Shown here one piece after another: positions 45,801 through 57,170 of a DNA stretch of 64,000 bases. A program made the position numbers and the translations under genes. Positions within the stretch are counted from its first letter, which is position 1; each line of letters opens with the position of its first letter. This DNA is from Thinopyrum elongatum (taxonomy: Eukaryota > Streptophyta > Magnoliopsida > Poales > Poaceae): the NCBI GenBank assembly GCA_011799875.1, contig CM022303.1, forward strand, positions 190,823,700 to 190,887,699, read 5' to 3'. The notes under the pieces were generated by a model. That model saw only the letters and a list, made by a program, of their open reading frames with translations, did not search any database and was not told the origin of the DNA.

Positions 45801-47036
45801 TTTCGCGTGCTCCTAAACCACTAAACGGTTTGGATATTTGATCCGAGGGGCCTCTGCCCTGATAGCACTAACCATCATGTGGGCATAGTATGGGCGTTCT
45901 GTGTCGTATACTTCAGCCGAAGCTTAATGGACGTCAGCGACTGAGCGGCGCGCGCCGAGTCGGACTGGTTAAGCAACTGCGCTTGTATTAAGGGGTTGCT
46001 AGGTCTGCTCTCGGCCGCCCTCGCAACGTGCAGGAGTTCCCGGGGCGATGGCCCAAGACCATTGGGGGCATAGGTTTAGTCCGGCGTGCTGACCTCTCTA
46101 TTAAGTATTTGGTCGGGTTGCGGCGTGTTGCTTAGCCGAGGCCGGGCATGACCCAGAAAAGTGTGTCCGGCTGGAGTTCAGCGAGTGTGGTGGGTAACTT
46201 GGTGCACCCCTGCAGGAAAGAATTAATCTATCAATAGCCTGTCCTACGGTAACGGACACTGGGAGTTGTATCCCGATCGATACAACTAGAACTGAGACGA
46301 GAACTGGATAGTATGGCTCTGGGATTGCTTTCTCGCAGGGAGTCGATGAAGAATCTCTGGCCGAGGTTGATGACACTGCTATACTTTACATTATGTTATT
46401 CTGCTCTCTTCTAATGCTGCAAGACTGTTGAAGAAGCTGAAGATGCTAGTCTTCGATAGGACTAGGCCTTCCCCTCTATTCTGGCATTTCTGCAGCCCAG
46501 TCCACATATACAGCCCCCTTTGAAAATGTTGCATATGTAGTGTAGATCCTTGCTTGCTGAGTACTTCGGATGAGTACTCACGTTTGCCTTACTTTCTTTT
46601 TCCCCCATATCCAATTGATGCCACCAGACGACGGAGCCCCTGAGTCAGATGCCCCAGTCGACGACCACTTCTACTACCCGCCCGGCGAGTACTACTACTA
46701 CGAGGAGCCGACTGACGACCAGGAGTAGGATCGGAGGGTCCAGGGCAGGAGGCCTACGCCTTTCGATCGTAGCTTTTATTTTGCCCCGCCTCTGCGAAGG
46801 CCTATCTCTCTCTCTCTCTGTAATATATCTGTACCCAGATATCTGATGCTTCCGCTGACACTTGTATGCCATCGAGCTATGTATTCGAGCCCTCGAGGCC
46901 CTGGCTTGTAATATAAAGCTTGTATGAATTTATTTATGTTTTAGAGTTGTGTTGTGATATCTTCAAGTGAGTCCTTAGGCTTGATCGTGTGCATTTGTGT
47001 GTATGGTTAGTGCACGATTAAGCCGGGGTCGTCACA
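42896..47036 (+). repeat. LARD right LTR (4141 bp)
   Basis: Nearly identical to 35566-39707, with a few small indels. A CT microsatellite at about 46806-46820 is longer than in the left copy. Confidence 0.9.
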
Positions 47037-47287
47037 CAGATGTGGGTGGTGAAGAAAAAGAACTAATCTCTTATGCAGGGTCAGGTCTCCAGACGAACTT
47101 AATCGTCTGAAGAATTTACTAGAGACCTGAGAATGCTTGAAAGGACGCAATCAAATCATGAAGAAATGATTCACTCATTTCTCATGTCCTCAATACTGCT
47201 ATATATATATGTGTTGCATTGTTTGATGAATTTCTGTCTGATGAATCTGATGTCATATTCTTCACTTTGAAGTATATGAGTTCGTAA

Positions 47288-50218
47288 GAAGCACTAGTTC
47301 ATCTGCAAGATGATTTACCCAAAGCAACTGAGTGGGTCGTCGACAGTGGATGTACAAATCACATGACCGGTGACAAGAGCTTACTGATGGACTCTCCTTT
47401 ATCTCCATCGCATCTGAAGCATATCACCTACGCTGACAAATGCAAAAGCAAGGTATTGGGTCTAGGTAGGGTTGCAATCTCAAAGGATCGACACATGGAC
47501 AAAGTCATGCTTGTCGAGTCCCTCGGATTCAACCTCATGTCTGTCTTAATGCTTTGTGATCTTGATATGGTTGTCGTCTTTGGCAAATATCATTGCATTG
47601 TGCTCATGGAATTTGACAATTCCAAAGTCTTCGAAGGCTTTAGGAGAGGATACTTGTATATTGTTGATTTCTCTGCAGGACCACAGCCTGCCACATGTCT
47701 ACTTGCAAAAGCTTCAGAAGGCTGGCCATGGCATCGTCGACTCGGTCATGCTGGCATGAGGAACTTGCACACGCTTGTGAAGAAGAAGCACGTCATTGGC
47801 ATTGAGGGTGTCAAATTCCTCAAAGATCATCTTTCTGGGGCTTGTGAGGCTGGAAAGATGACCAGAGCCAAGCACCCCTCGAAGACTATCATGACTACCA
47901 CTCGTCCTTTTGAATTGCTTCACATGGACCTCTTTGGTCCTACTCATTATGCCACACTAACAAATGGAGCATCTCTATATGGCTTTGTCATTGTTGATGA
48001 TTATTCTCGTTACACATGGGTGCACATCATTACTTACAAAACTGAAGTGCAGGCAGTCTTTAGACGATTTTCCTCAAGGGCCTCGACGAATTTCGGTGTG
48101 AAGATCAAGCATATATGTAGTGATAATGGAACCAAGTTCAAGAATACTGGTCTTGATGACTATCTTGATGAACTTGGTATTACTCATGAGTTATCTGCCC
48201 CATATACTCCTCAGCAGAATGGCGTCGTGGAGCGCAAGAACAGGACTCTTGTTGAGATGGCTTGCACTATGCTTGATGAATACAAGACACCTCGTCGCTT
48301 CTGGCCTGAGGCTATTGATACTGCATGCCACATCATCAACAGGGTATATCTTCACAAATTCTTCAAAAAGACCTCATATGAACTCCTCACTGACAAGAAA
48401 CCCAATGTGAGTTATTTCAAAGTCTTCGATGCTAAATGTTGGATTAGAGATCCTCATCACAATTCTAAATTTGCACCAAAAGCACATGAAGGTTTTATGC
48501 TTGGTTACGGAAAGGACTCGCACACCTACAGAGTCTTCAACACCTATCACAACAAGGTTGTTGAAACTGTAGATGTGCGGTTCGATGAAACTAACGGCTC
48601 GCAAAGAGAGCACCTACCTCCTATGCTAGATGAAATGTCTCCTGAGGAATCCATCAAGTTAAAGGCTACTGAGGATGTCATACCTACTGAAGAATCTGCT
48701 GAAGAAGTCATTCTAGATTGTGAAGAAAATCATGCTGGTGCATCTGAAGAAAATGGCTCTGAAGAAAATGCTGAGCCCAAACAAAGTCGTCAACCTGCTC
48801 ATCCTCGCGTTGCAAATGAAGTGCAAGTTGAGAGAATCATCGACGACATCAATGCACCAGGTCCTCTCACACGCTCAAAAGCTTCACATTTGTCTAACTT
48901 TTGTGGGCACTTTGCTTTTGTCTCTATCACAGAGCCCACCAAAGTTGATGAGGCATTTCTGGAGCCTGAGTGGATTCAAGCTATGCAAGAGGAATTACAT
49001 CAATTCAAGCTCAACAATGTGTGGGAACTTGTCAAGCGACCAGACCCACGCAAGCACAATATCATCGGTACCAAATGGATCTACCACAACAAGCAAGATG
49101 AAAATGGCCTAGTGGTGAGGAATAAGGCTTGTCTTGTAGCTCAAGGCTACACACAGGTTGAAGGAATTGATTTTGATGAAACTTTTGCACCTGTTGCTAG
49201 ACTTGAGGCTATTCGCATATTGCTTGCTTATGCTAACCATCATAATATCATCTTATATCAAATGGATGTGAAAAGTGCATTCCTCAATGGTAAGCTTGAG
49301 GGAGAAGTATATCTTGCTCAACCCCCAGGTTTTGAAGATCCTAAGCATCCTGACAAAGTCTTCAGACTCAATAAGGCCCTCTATGGCCTCAAGCAGGCCC
49401 CTCGGGCATGGTATGATACACTGAAGGAATTCCTCATGAAGAAAGGCTTCAAACCTGGTTCACTTGACCCAACTCTTTTCACCAAAACTTATGATGATGA
49501 ATTATTCATGTGCCAAATATATGTTGATGATATTATGTTTGGCTGTACTAACCAACGTTACAGTGACGAATTTGCCTATATGATGAGTGAGGAATATCAA
49601 ATGTCTATGATGGGAGAATTGAAATTCTTCTTAGGTCTTCAAATTTGTCAACAACGCAATGGCATATTCATATCTCAAGAGAAATACCTCAAGGACGTTC
49701 TGAGGAAATTTGGCATGCAAGATTGCAAAGGCGTCAAAGTCCCTATGCCCACAAATGGCCATCTATGCACCGATGAAAATGGTATAGACTTCGATCAAAA
49801 GGTATACCGCTCCATGATTGGCTCTTTATTGTACCTATGTGCATCTAGGCCAGATATTATGCTTAGTGTTTGCATGTGTGCCCGTTTTCAAGCTACACCG
49901 AAGGAATCACACCATAAGGCTGTGAAACATATTCTTCGATATCTAGTTCACACTCCAACACTTGGATTATGGTATCCCAAGGGCTCGGCTTTTGATCTCA
50001 TTGGATATTCTGACTCTGACTATGCTGGTGATTGAGTGGATCGCAAGTCAACATCAGGCACATGCCATTTCCTCGGACGATCCTTAGTATGTTGGTCCTC
50101 GAAGAAGCAGAACTGCGTATCACTCTCTACTGATGAAGCTGAGTACATTGCTGCTGGTTCTTGTTGTGCTCAATTGCTGTGGATGAAGCAAACCCTCAAG
50201 GACTATTTCTTCAACTGA
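47288..50218 (+). pseudogene. pol: Copia pol: protease, integrase, reverse transcriptase, RNase H
   Basis: The frame opens after an in-frame TAA at 47285. The protease active site DSG is at 47342-47350. Integrase follows, with an HHCC-type zinc finger (from about 47731) and the DDE residues in HMDLFGP, SDNGTKF and [10 protein letters not shown] contexts. Reverse transcriptase has YVDD at 49520-49531, then RNase H with [13 protein letters not shown] at 50033 interrupts RNase H; the frame goes on through STDEAEYIAA to TGA 50216. The end of RNase H seems missing, and the next ORF is in another frame. In the integrase zinc finger the first Cys is Ser (SGAC near 47845), so that finger is damaged. 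This enzyme set would have made and inserted cDNA. Confidence 0.85.
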
Positions 50219-50777
50219 TGAAAAAGGCAAAGCTGATGTTATTAATGAAGGCACTCGTCCATTGGATGGTCAGTTTCACAAAGCTGCATCTTATTCCACC
50301 AATGATGACTCTGCAATGCAAGACTCTGCCGCAAAAGCCTCAAAGCCAACTCCTCAAGCCACTGCCCCACTCATGATGACCGATCGTGAGCTTCTTCTAA
50401 GTCTTCATCAGAAGGTCGATCGCAATCACAAATGGGTCAAGCGTCAATTTGGCTCAATTCTTCAGAACATGACTGTCACGCAAAACACTGTGAAGAAGAA
50501 TCACTTCTATGCTCATGAAATCCTCGATCACACTTGGGCCATATTGTCTCACCTTTACGGTGATGAAGACCTCAAGCAAATGGGATTTCAACAGGACTTT
50601 GACTGGTCTCAGCCTCCCTCGAAGAAATTCAAGAAGGTCAAAGTTCCTCAACTCGTCACAAGTTCATATTGTTCATCGCGTGAGACGGATGAAGCTAAAG
50701 ACCTCAACGACACTGCGGCAGGCCCTACCTCAACGGACGACCCCAACAACGCTGGCGCTCCTCCATCGACTTCATGA
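50211..50777 (+). CDS. Extra ORF downstream of Copia pol
   Basis: The frame runs from about 50211, after the pol stop, to TGA 50775. The start is uncertain because no ATG lies at the beginning. The protein is hydrophilic, rich in Gln, Lys, Asp and Ser, with a basic FKKVKVPQ part and an acidic tail. SIRE/Maximus elements carry a further ORF here, often called env-like; I see no signal peptide or membrane segment, so an envelope role is not supported. Confidence 0.5.
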   Translation, partial: STDEKGKADVINEGTRPLDGQFHKAASYSTNDDSAMQDSAAKASKPTPQATAPLMMTDRELLLSLHQKVDRNHKWVKRQFGSILQNMTVTQNTVKKNHFYAHEILDHTWAILSHLYGDEDLKQMGFQQDFDWSQPPSKKFKKVKVPQLVTSSYCSSRETDEAKDLNDTAAGPTSTDDPNNAGAPPSTS

Positions 50778-51290
50778 TGATATTCTTCAGGGGCGTTAGT
50801 CCTCATTTTTCATCCCTTTTGGTCATTCGATGACAAAGGGGGAGAAATTTGAGTTAGTCTTCCAGCGGGTCTTATATATGGGCTGTTGTTTTTTTGTTAA
50901 GTTACAACTCTTGCTTTTCTGAGGTGTTTGCTCTGTTGAGTTGTAAACTTAAGTCCTATGGTGGTCTGATACTTTTGAACTGCTTTCTGCATGCTTATTT
51001 CCTCAAGTACCTTAATGCACGCATGCTGAATTTCGTCAGACTCCATATTTCATCATGCATTTCAAATTCTTCATATCATATGTTAAATGCATGCATAAAT
51101 TACAAGGTATAGGGGGAGTTCTCCATGATTTTACTCTACAATGTGCATTTGCAATCCAAAGTAAATTCCTTAGATATGCACATCTTCAGGGGGGTTCTTC
51201 TATATTCTGCAATCAAATTCCTCAATATCAGTATTTACACTTCATATGTTTATCCCCGTTGAAAACTTAACCTATTTGTCATCAATCACC
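50778..51290 (+). other. Copia 3' non-coding region
   Basis: A purine tract GACAAAGGGGGAGAAA lies at about 50834, a second copy of the polypurine type. The rest is AT-rich, with no gene. Confidence 0.5.
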
Positions 51291-51304
51291 AAAAAGGGGG
51301 AGAT
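51291..51304 (+). other. Copia polypurine tract
   Basis: AAAAAGGGGGAGAT runs up to the right LTR and would prime plus-strand synthesis. Confidence 0.8.
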
Positions 51305-52788
51305 TGTAAGTGCATCTAGTGCCCCTTAGTGATTTTGGTGTATTGAAGACTTATAGGTTAAGGGACTAATGTGTTTGTGAGTGTACACAGGTTCTATAAG
51401 TCTATGAGGAGTTTGATATTTACGAAGAAAGTCGACCCCTAAAAATGAATGTCTTCGTTTGAAGACTTTGGTTTTCTTGAAGACTTTGAAAATGAGGAAA
51501 TTGGTGTGACCTTGAAGACATTGATATTGATGCGAGGATTATGAAGCGTGAAGACTTTTGTTTTCGTAGTTTCATTTTCTCTCCCTTGAGTCATAGGAAA
51601 CACCGTACTGTTAAAGGGGGTCGAGGTAAAACTAAGGAAAAGTTTCCAAGTGATGCTCATCTCAAAGCCTACACATACCCAATCCTTTCGAGTGAAGCCA
51701 TTGGAAATCTCATACAGTTCAGTCATTTTCATCAGTGACAGAGACAAAGATCTTCTATTCTCTAAGGAAATTGTTCTGACTGAGGAATTAGGAATTCGCC
51801 AGTGCGGATTGCCTACAAGTGAGGAGCATGATAGCCCTGAGGAATTTGAGAGCTCAAATTTCCAACCGTTACTGTGCTACGCGCCAGCTGTCCCAAATAT
51901 CTTATCCACCTAACGGTCATATCATTGAAGGGCATTTATGTCTTATCATGTCGGGCTGCTCCCCAGCTATAAATAGCCGCCCCCCTACAACCACTAGCTG
52001 GTTGGCTGCTCCGAGAGAAACTGACACTTGTCATTTAGAGCATCCCATCCTCCGAGGACTTTGAGAGAAAATCATCAGTGAGGAAAAACCCAAAACCCAA
52101 ACACCTAAACCCAAAGTGATTGAGCATCACTGAAGAGATTGCTCCTGTGTGGAACCAATGCTTATTACCTTTGAAGATTGTGCATCTTCCAGATGGTTAG
52201 GCGTCAAGGTCTAGAGCATCCAAGAGGAATTCTGGATCGCCGGGTGACCTATTCTGTGAAGGTTTGGAAGTTCCCTGTGAAGACTTACCTCGAGTGATTG
52301 GGCGAGGTCTGTGTGACCTTAGCTCAAGGAGAATACGGTGAGGACTGTGTGTCCTTTGGTTTAAATACCTAGCCGCTCCAACCAGATGTACAACTGTCAC
52401 AATAGTTGGAACTGGTCTACCAAATCATTGTCTTCACTGAGCTACTGGTTCTATTTCCTCAACTCTTTCATTTCCACATTCATGTGTTGATGAAATTGAT
52501 CATTACTGTTTGAAGACTTTGACTGAAGACTTTCTGAATGTCCTCAATCCTATTTCTTCAGTCATCTTGTCTTCTGCCTACTTATCCTGTTTACATGCTC
52601 ATTGTGCTCTGTGTATGTTTCATTTCATCATGATGACTATGTTATTGTCTTGTTATGCATGCACCTGAGTACTTATTCCGCTGCTTGTAGTTCGTCACTA
52701 AGCAAATTCCTCAAGTCGTATTTCCACAGTGACGAATTTGTTAAAATCGCCTATTCACCCCCCCTCTAGTCGATATAACGCACTTTCA
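51305..52788 (+). repeat. Copia right LTR
   Basis: Begins TGTAAGTGCATC, has TATAAATA at 51968-51975 and ends CACTTTCA. It carries a small deletion near 52340 relative to the left LTR. Confidence 0.9.
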
Positions 52789-53222
52789 GTTCCCAAGCGC
52801 AACTCCAACTGGACCCCTGCTGCTCCTGCTCCATATGTGCCTCCCAAGAAGGGGCGCAATCCTAGGCCTGAAGATCATGCCACATACACTCCTGATATGT
52901 CCTCCACTGCACGGATCCCTCGTGGTAAGGGCAAGAAGGTATAATCTGAGGCTAGTTTCACCAGAGGAGAGAAAAAGTCCTTGTTCAAGACCATGAGCAA
53001 CTTGTTCCAGATGTGCCAGTCTATTCAGCGCCGTCAGGTTAAGGAGATCAACAAGGACAAGCTTGTGAGGCGTCAGAAGAAGGCAGAGAGAGCTGCAGCT
53101 GGTGAGGAGGTTGGCCCAGGGTCCGAGGACAACGATAGTGCGGCCATAGCTCGCTCCTTTCCGATGGCAGGATGGCGCTTTGATGATCAGGATGATGCTT
53201 CGAGCGCCCCCCCTCTTGTCTA
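52789..53222 (+). pseudogene. Host X, 3' piece
   Basis: After the Copia target duplication the host X frame continues. A Pro/Lys-rich stretch (52794-52940) ends in TAA at 52942. The frame then continues through a helical region with Lys/Arg and Glu runs (52980-53110) and an acidic tail. The sequence is cut at 53222 by the next transposon, preceded by CTA. In all, three in-frame stops and one frameshift mark the reassembled frame as dead. What lies beyond is lost or outside. Confidence 0.6.
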
Positions 53223-53579
53223 CACTAAAAAAAAGATACATTCGTGACATTATGGGCCGAACGAAATTTTTTCTGTCATGCTTATGGCACTTCTATGACG
53301 ATAATTGTGACAAAAGCATGTATCATCATAGATGTGGTGGGCTCCTACTTCTATGACCAAAAATCATGACAGAAAATGGGCTTTTCGTCCTGGGCGGGCC
53401 GAGGACGCACCTGCATGACATTCTTTGGGCCGTCCATGATGAAAAAAATCATGGTAGAAGCGAGGACGAGGAAAATTTCGGGGAGTTCCCAGTTACGGTG
53501 GGTGGTCGGGGCCAAGCGATGCACGGAGGTTTGCGTGTTTCTCTCATACACATACGCGCGTGTGCGCGAGGCGTTGGGC

Positions 53580-54148
53580 TCTAACTGAACCCGAGCGAGG
53601 CATTCGCTTATTGAACCCGAGCGATTGCACTAGCTACGTTACTGAACCCGAGCGATCGATCCATTGGCTGTTAACTGAACCCGAGCGATTCCTTCGCTAC
53701 TGCTACTATTGAAGCCGATCGAACCTGCTGCCTCTTGATGAACAGTGACCGTTGTTGGGGGTTGGATGAACAGTTCCTGGTGGGGGTAGGATGAACAGGA
53801 CCCCGTGGTAGTAGAGGTAATTGCCGCTGGATGAACAGGACCTCGATCGAGGAGGCCGCCACACACCCAAGCCGGTTGGGGGTGGATGAACAGGACCCCA
53901 TGCAGGGCTAGTTGAATAGTAGCCGGTGGAGGCTGGATGAACAGGTCCCCGTGGATGAACAGTAGCTGGTGGAGGCATGAGAAAGGTCGCGGTGGATGAA
54001 CAGTAGCAGGTGGAGGCTGGAGGAAGTCGACGGTGGATGAACAGTAGCCCCGTGGAGGCTGGAGGAAGTCGATGGTGGATGAACAGTAGCCCATGGAGGC
54101 TAGAGCGAGGCACTAGACGGTGGATGAATAGTAGCCTATGGAGTCCTG
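53580..54148 (+). repeat. Short degenerate repeats, GATGAACAGTAGC type
   Basis: TGAACCCGAGCGAT recurs at about 53585, 53615, 53642 and 53675. From 53750 to 54140 GGATGAACAGKA-like units recur about every 20-50 bases. No gene. Confidence 0.7.
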
Positions 54149-54420
54149 TTTTGCGGTACGCCACACCCCTCCCGATGAACAGGACCCCGTTTCGACCATA
54201 GGCGCTCCAACACAAGTCCGTTTCCTCCGTTTTGCAGTACGCCACACCCCTCCCGATCAACAGCACCCCGTTTCGATCGTAGGAGCTCGAACAAAAGGTC
54301 GTTTCCTCCGTTTTGCGGTACGCCAGACCCTTCCCGATGAACAGGACCCCATTTCGACCATACGCGGTCGAACAGAAGGCCGTGTCCTCTGTTCTGCGGT
54401 ACGCCAGACCTCGTTTTGGC
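54149..54420 (+). repeat. 81-bp tandem repeat, over three copies
   Basis: TTTTGCGGTACGCCA-like starts at 54149, 54230, 54311 and 54392, spacing exactly 81. As 81 is 27 codons, a minus-strand frame (54650-53706) stays open by chance. Confidence 0.9.
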
Positions 54421-54759
54421 TGTTCCGTCCAAGCCGGTTGGCTCCCGATGAACACGCGAAGCTGTTTACTCTGTTCTGACCCAGCCGGTTGGCTGCCGAT
54501 GAACAGGATGACGTCGTTGTACGCATTAGAGACCCCGCCCATATGTACGTATGTAGCCGTATTTACTATCTTGCAGCATGGCTGTACATACGTGTACACA
54601 TTATAGAAGGGACTACGTGACATGCTACGTCGGCGCCTCTGCTTCAACACGTGCCGCTCCTTACTCGGCCACGGTACATCACCACAGAGAGACCGATCGA
54701 CCGCTATGTACGTACACGTTCACAGCCAGACAGATAATGCTACCTTCGCTCCAACCTGG

Positions 54760-57170
54760 TGGGTCCCAACTGTCATGGGGTAAGAAGGCACTTCCTTTCG
54801 TGCAAAGATAAAGCCGGTGGGTCCCAGCTGTCAGGGGGGAACATTTTTTTTGAGAAATATAGAGGCCCTTCCGGTGGGTCCGAGCTGTCAGGTGGAGGAA
54901 TCATTATTTTGCGAGTAATAAGGAGGCACTTCCTTGTGTGCGGCCATGGACCCAACTGTCAGCCTCTCCACTTATAGTCCTCTTCTGATGGCTGTCATTT
55001 GTTGACCGTGTTGACGACGCCGTACCATCTGAGAGCACCAAGGTGGTGGACGACGGTGCGACCTAGGAAGGGAACGACCCGGGGCCGGGGAATACGCAGC
55101 AGTGGATGCCCACGCGGAGGGGAGTACGAGTGTTGACTGGTTCGGGTGCAGTTTGAGGGTGCCGTCGCCGGAGAATAACAGGGGGTGTGGGTGAGTAGAG
55201 GGAAGGCCTCGCCAATGGTGGGAGTAGGGTGGGGCGGTGAGGCCTGCGCGGCAGCACAGCCAGCCACTGGAGGCAGGAGCAGGCGGCCCCGCCGGCGCTG
55301 GTTTGGGCGGCTGGTGCAAGAAGATCAGATATTGAAGAAGCAGCTGGACCGTTCAATTAAAATCCAATGGTCACTGCTGCTAGAATCGTTTGTTGACTAA
55401 GTTGACAAAGCCCTGCGTACGCGTCAACTTAGTAGGCCCACAGGTCAGCCTCCGAATCAGTGCGCCCCAGATGTCAGTAGGAGGAATCATTTTTTCGCGT
55501 AATAAGGAGGCAGTTGCTTGCGTGCGGCTATGGACCATGGGGGTCCCTACTGTCAGCCTCTCCATGTACATCCCTATTCCGATGGCTGTCGTTTGTCAAA
55601 TATTGACCATGTTGAGCACACCGCGCCTAGAGCACCAACGCGGTGGATGATGGTGAGGCCTAGGAATGGAACGACCCGGAGCCGGCGAAGACACAACAGT
55701 GGATGCCCACGCTGAGGGGAGTATGACGGTTGACTGGTTCGGCTGCGGCGTGATGCTACCATCACCGGAGAATAACATGAGGTGCGGGTGGGTAGAGGGA
55801 TGGCCAGGCCAGCAGAGGGAGTAGGGTGGGCCGGTGAAGCCTATGCGGCATCACAGCCGACCACAAGAGGAGGTAGCAGGCAGTCCCGCCGGCGCTGGTT
55901 TAGGCGGCTGGAGGAGGAAGATCAGAGATTGAAGAAGCACGTTGGCCGTTGGATGGACATCCAACAGTCACTGCTGCTAGAATCATGTGTTGACTATAAG
56001 TTGACAAAGCCTTGCGTAAACAAGTCAGCCTCGGAATCTGTGGCTTGTACATCCCATTTGCTATTATTTTTATAATTTACAGCCTATTTGCTAATTCATA
56101 CGGAATTTATTGCAGCCCATTTTCCATTTTTAGAATTGTTGCCCATTTTCTGGTCAGTACCAGGTTTAAAAATTTGAACTAAAAAATATGCGAAATTTTA
56201 AAAATTCACATATTTTTGCTGGGGAACAAAATATTTTTAATCCAAAAATTAGTAGCCATACTAAAACTAATTTAAAAATAAAGTAATACTATGTTATGTT
56301 AAAATCTAATGAAATATAAAATATCAGTGAAGAACAAAAACAAAAAATGAAACTAATTGCCCATTTGCTATATATTTTTTTGGAATTTGCAACCCCTTTC
56401 ATATTACTTTTAAGATTTACTACCCATACTCTCTGGCCAGGCCGAAATGCATCCCTCCTCGTCTTCAAAGATTTGCAGCCCAGTAAGTCAGAGAAAAAAA
56501 TAGGCCTAGCTTGGGTATTCTTCAAAAAGAAATAGTGGGCTACCTATTTTCCCAAAGAAAAAACTGCCGGGCTGGTCATGTTTTTAGACGGGCCACAGAG
56601 ACCGCACAACCCAGTTTATAGCCTGCTCCTCTGAACAAATCCTCAAAAAAAAGCGGTGTGCAACTCTGTCATTAATTGACTATACATTGACAATGATGTG
56701 GGTCCCAAATATCAGTAGGGTTGATTAGAGTAAAAAAATCTAGGGGTGCATCTGAGTAGTAAAGAGGCCCTTGCTTGTGTTCGGGAGTGGACCTAGTGGG
56801 TCCGTACTATCATACTCACAACTACAGTCCTCTCCCGATTCACTATGTTGACAGGGCCAGACGATGGTGCCGCTACGAGCGCAACAAGGCGGAGGACGAC
56901 GGCGAGGCCTCGGACGGGAATGAACAGGAGCCGGGGAACATGCGGCAGTATGGCCGTAGGTGGAGGGGAGTACTAGGGTTCACTGGTTCTGGTGCGGGGT
57001 AGGTTGCCATCGCCGGAGAACAATAGGATGTCGGGGGGAGTAAAGGGATGGCCTGGCCAGCATTTCAGGGTACGACAAGGCGGCGATGCATGCACGGCAG
57101 CAGAACCAGCCGTGGAAGGCGGGAACAGGCGCTCCCGCCGGCGTAGGTTTGGTTTTGGCGGCTGGACCGG
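54760..57170 (+). repeat. Long tandem repeat of about 590 bp, two copies and a diverged third
   Basis: Landmarks GAGGAATCAT at 54895 and 55481, and AGATCAGA at 55322 and 55919, give periods of 586-597. Each unit has CACTGCTGCTAGAATC and GTTGACTA near its end. A third, more diverged unit lies at about 56740-57165. Between units two and three, 56060-56640 is AT-rich with no gene. Confidence 0.8.

Larger units (their letters stand above)
35566..47036 (+). mobile_element. Large retrotransposon derivative (LARD-type), 4.1-kb LTRs
   Basis: LTRs 35566-39707 (4142 bp) and 42896-47036 (4141 bp) begin TGTAACACCCCC and end GTCGTCACA. They flank a 3.2-kb non-coding core with a tRNA-iMet-type primer site. 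The target duplication CAGAT is at 35561-35565 and 47037-47041, and the Copia gag frame continues exactly across it. By eye the LTRs differ at about 15 positions in the first 750, fewer than the Copia host, as nesting requires. LTR and core sizes are close to those published for LARD elements such as barley Sukkula, but the family was not checked. Gypsy affinity is inferred from the primer site and the terminal tract. Confidence 0.9.
31475..52788 (+). mobile_element. Copia LTR retrotransposon (SIRE/Maximus type)
   Basis: LTRs of 1493 bp (31475-32967) and 1484 bp (51305-52788) begin TGTAAGTGCATC and end CACTTTCA. They are flanked by GTTCC at 31470-31474 and 52789-52793, and the host X frame resumes after it. 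The order is tRNA-iMet-type primer site, gag with zinc knuckle, protease, integrase, reverse transcriptase, RNase H, an extra downstream ORF and polypurine tract. Integrase before reverse transcriptase defines Copia, and the extra ORF suggests the SIRE/Maximus branch. By eye the LTRs differ at about 22 positions in the first 780. An 11.5-kb nested element lies at 35566-47036. The coding region has several stops, so it is inactive. Confidence 0.9.
53223..57170 (+). mobile_element. CACTA-like DNA transposon, right end not found
   Basis: The start CACTAAAAAAAAGATACATT follows CTA and cuts the host X frame. The next 350 bases hold GACATTATGGGCC- and TGTGACAAA-type motifs that I recall from wheat CACTA ends. 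Tandem repeats fill the rest. No transposase is seen, and no matching TAGTG terminus was found, so the right boundary is an estimate. Confidence 0.5.

Noticed and set aside
53706..54650. 314-codon minus-strand ORF
   Set aside because: It covers the 81-bp repeat and GATGAACAG-type repeats; the frame is open because the period is a multiple of three. No family features.
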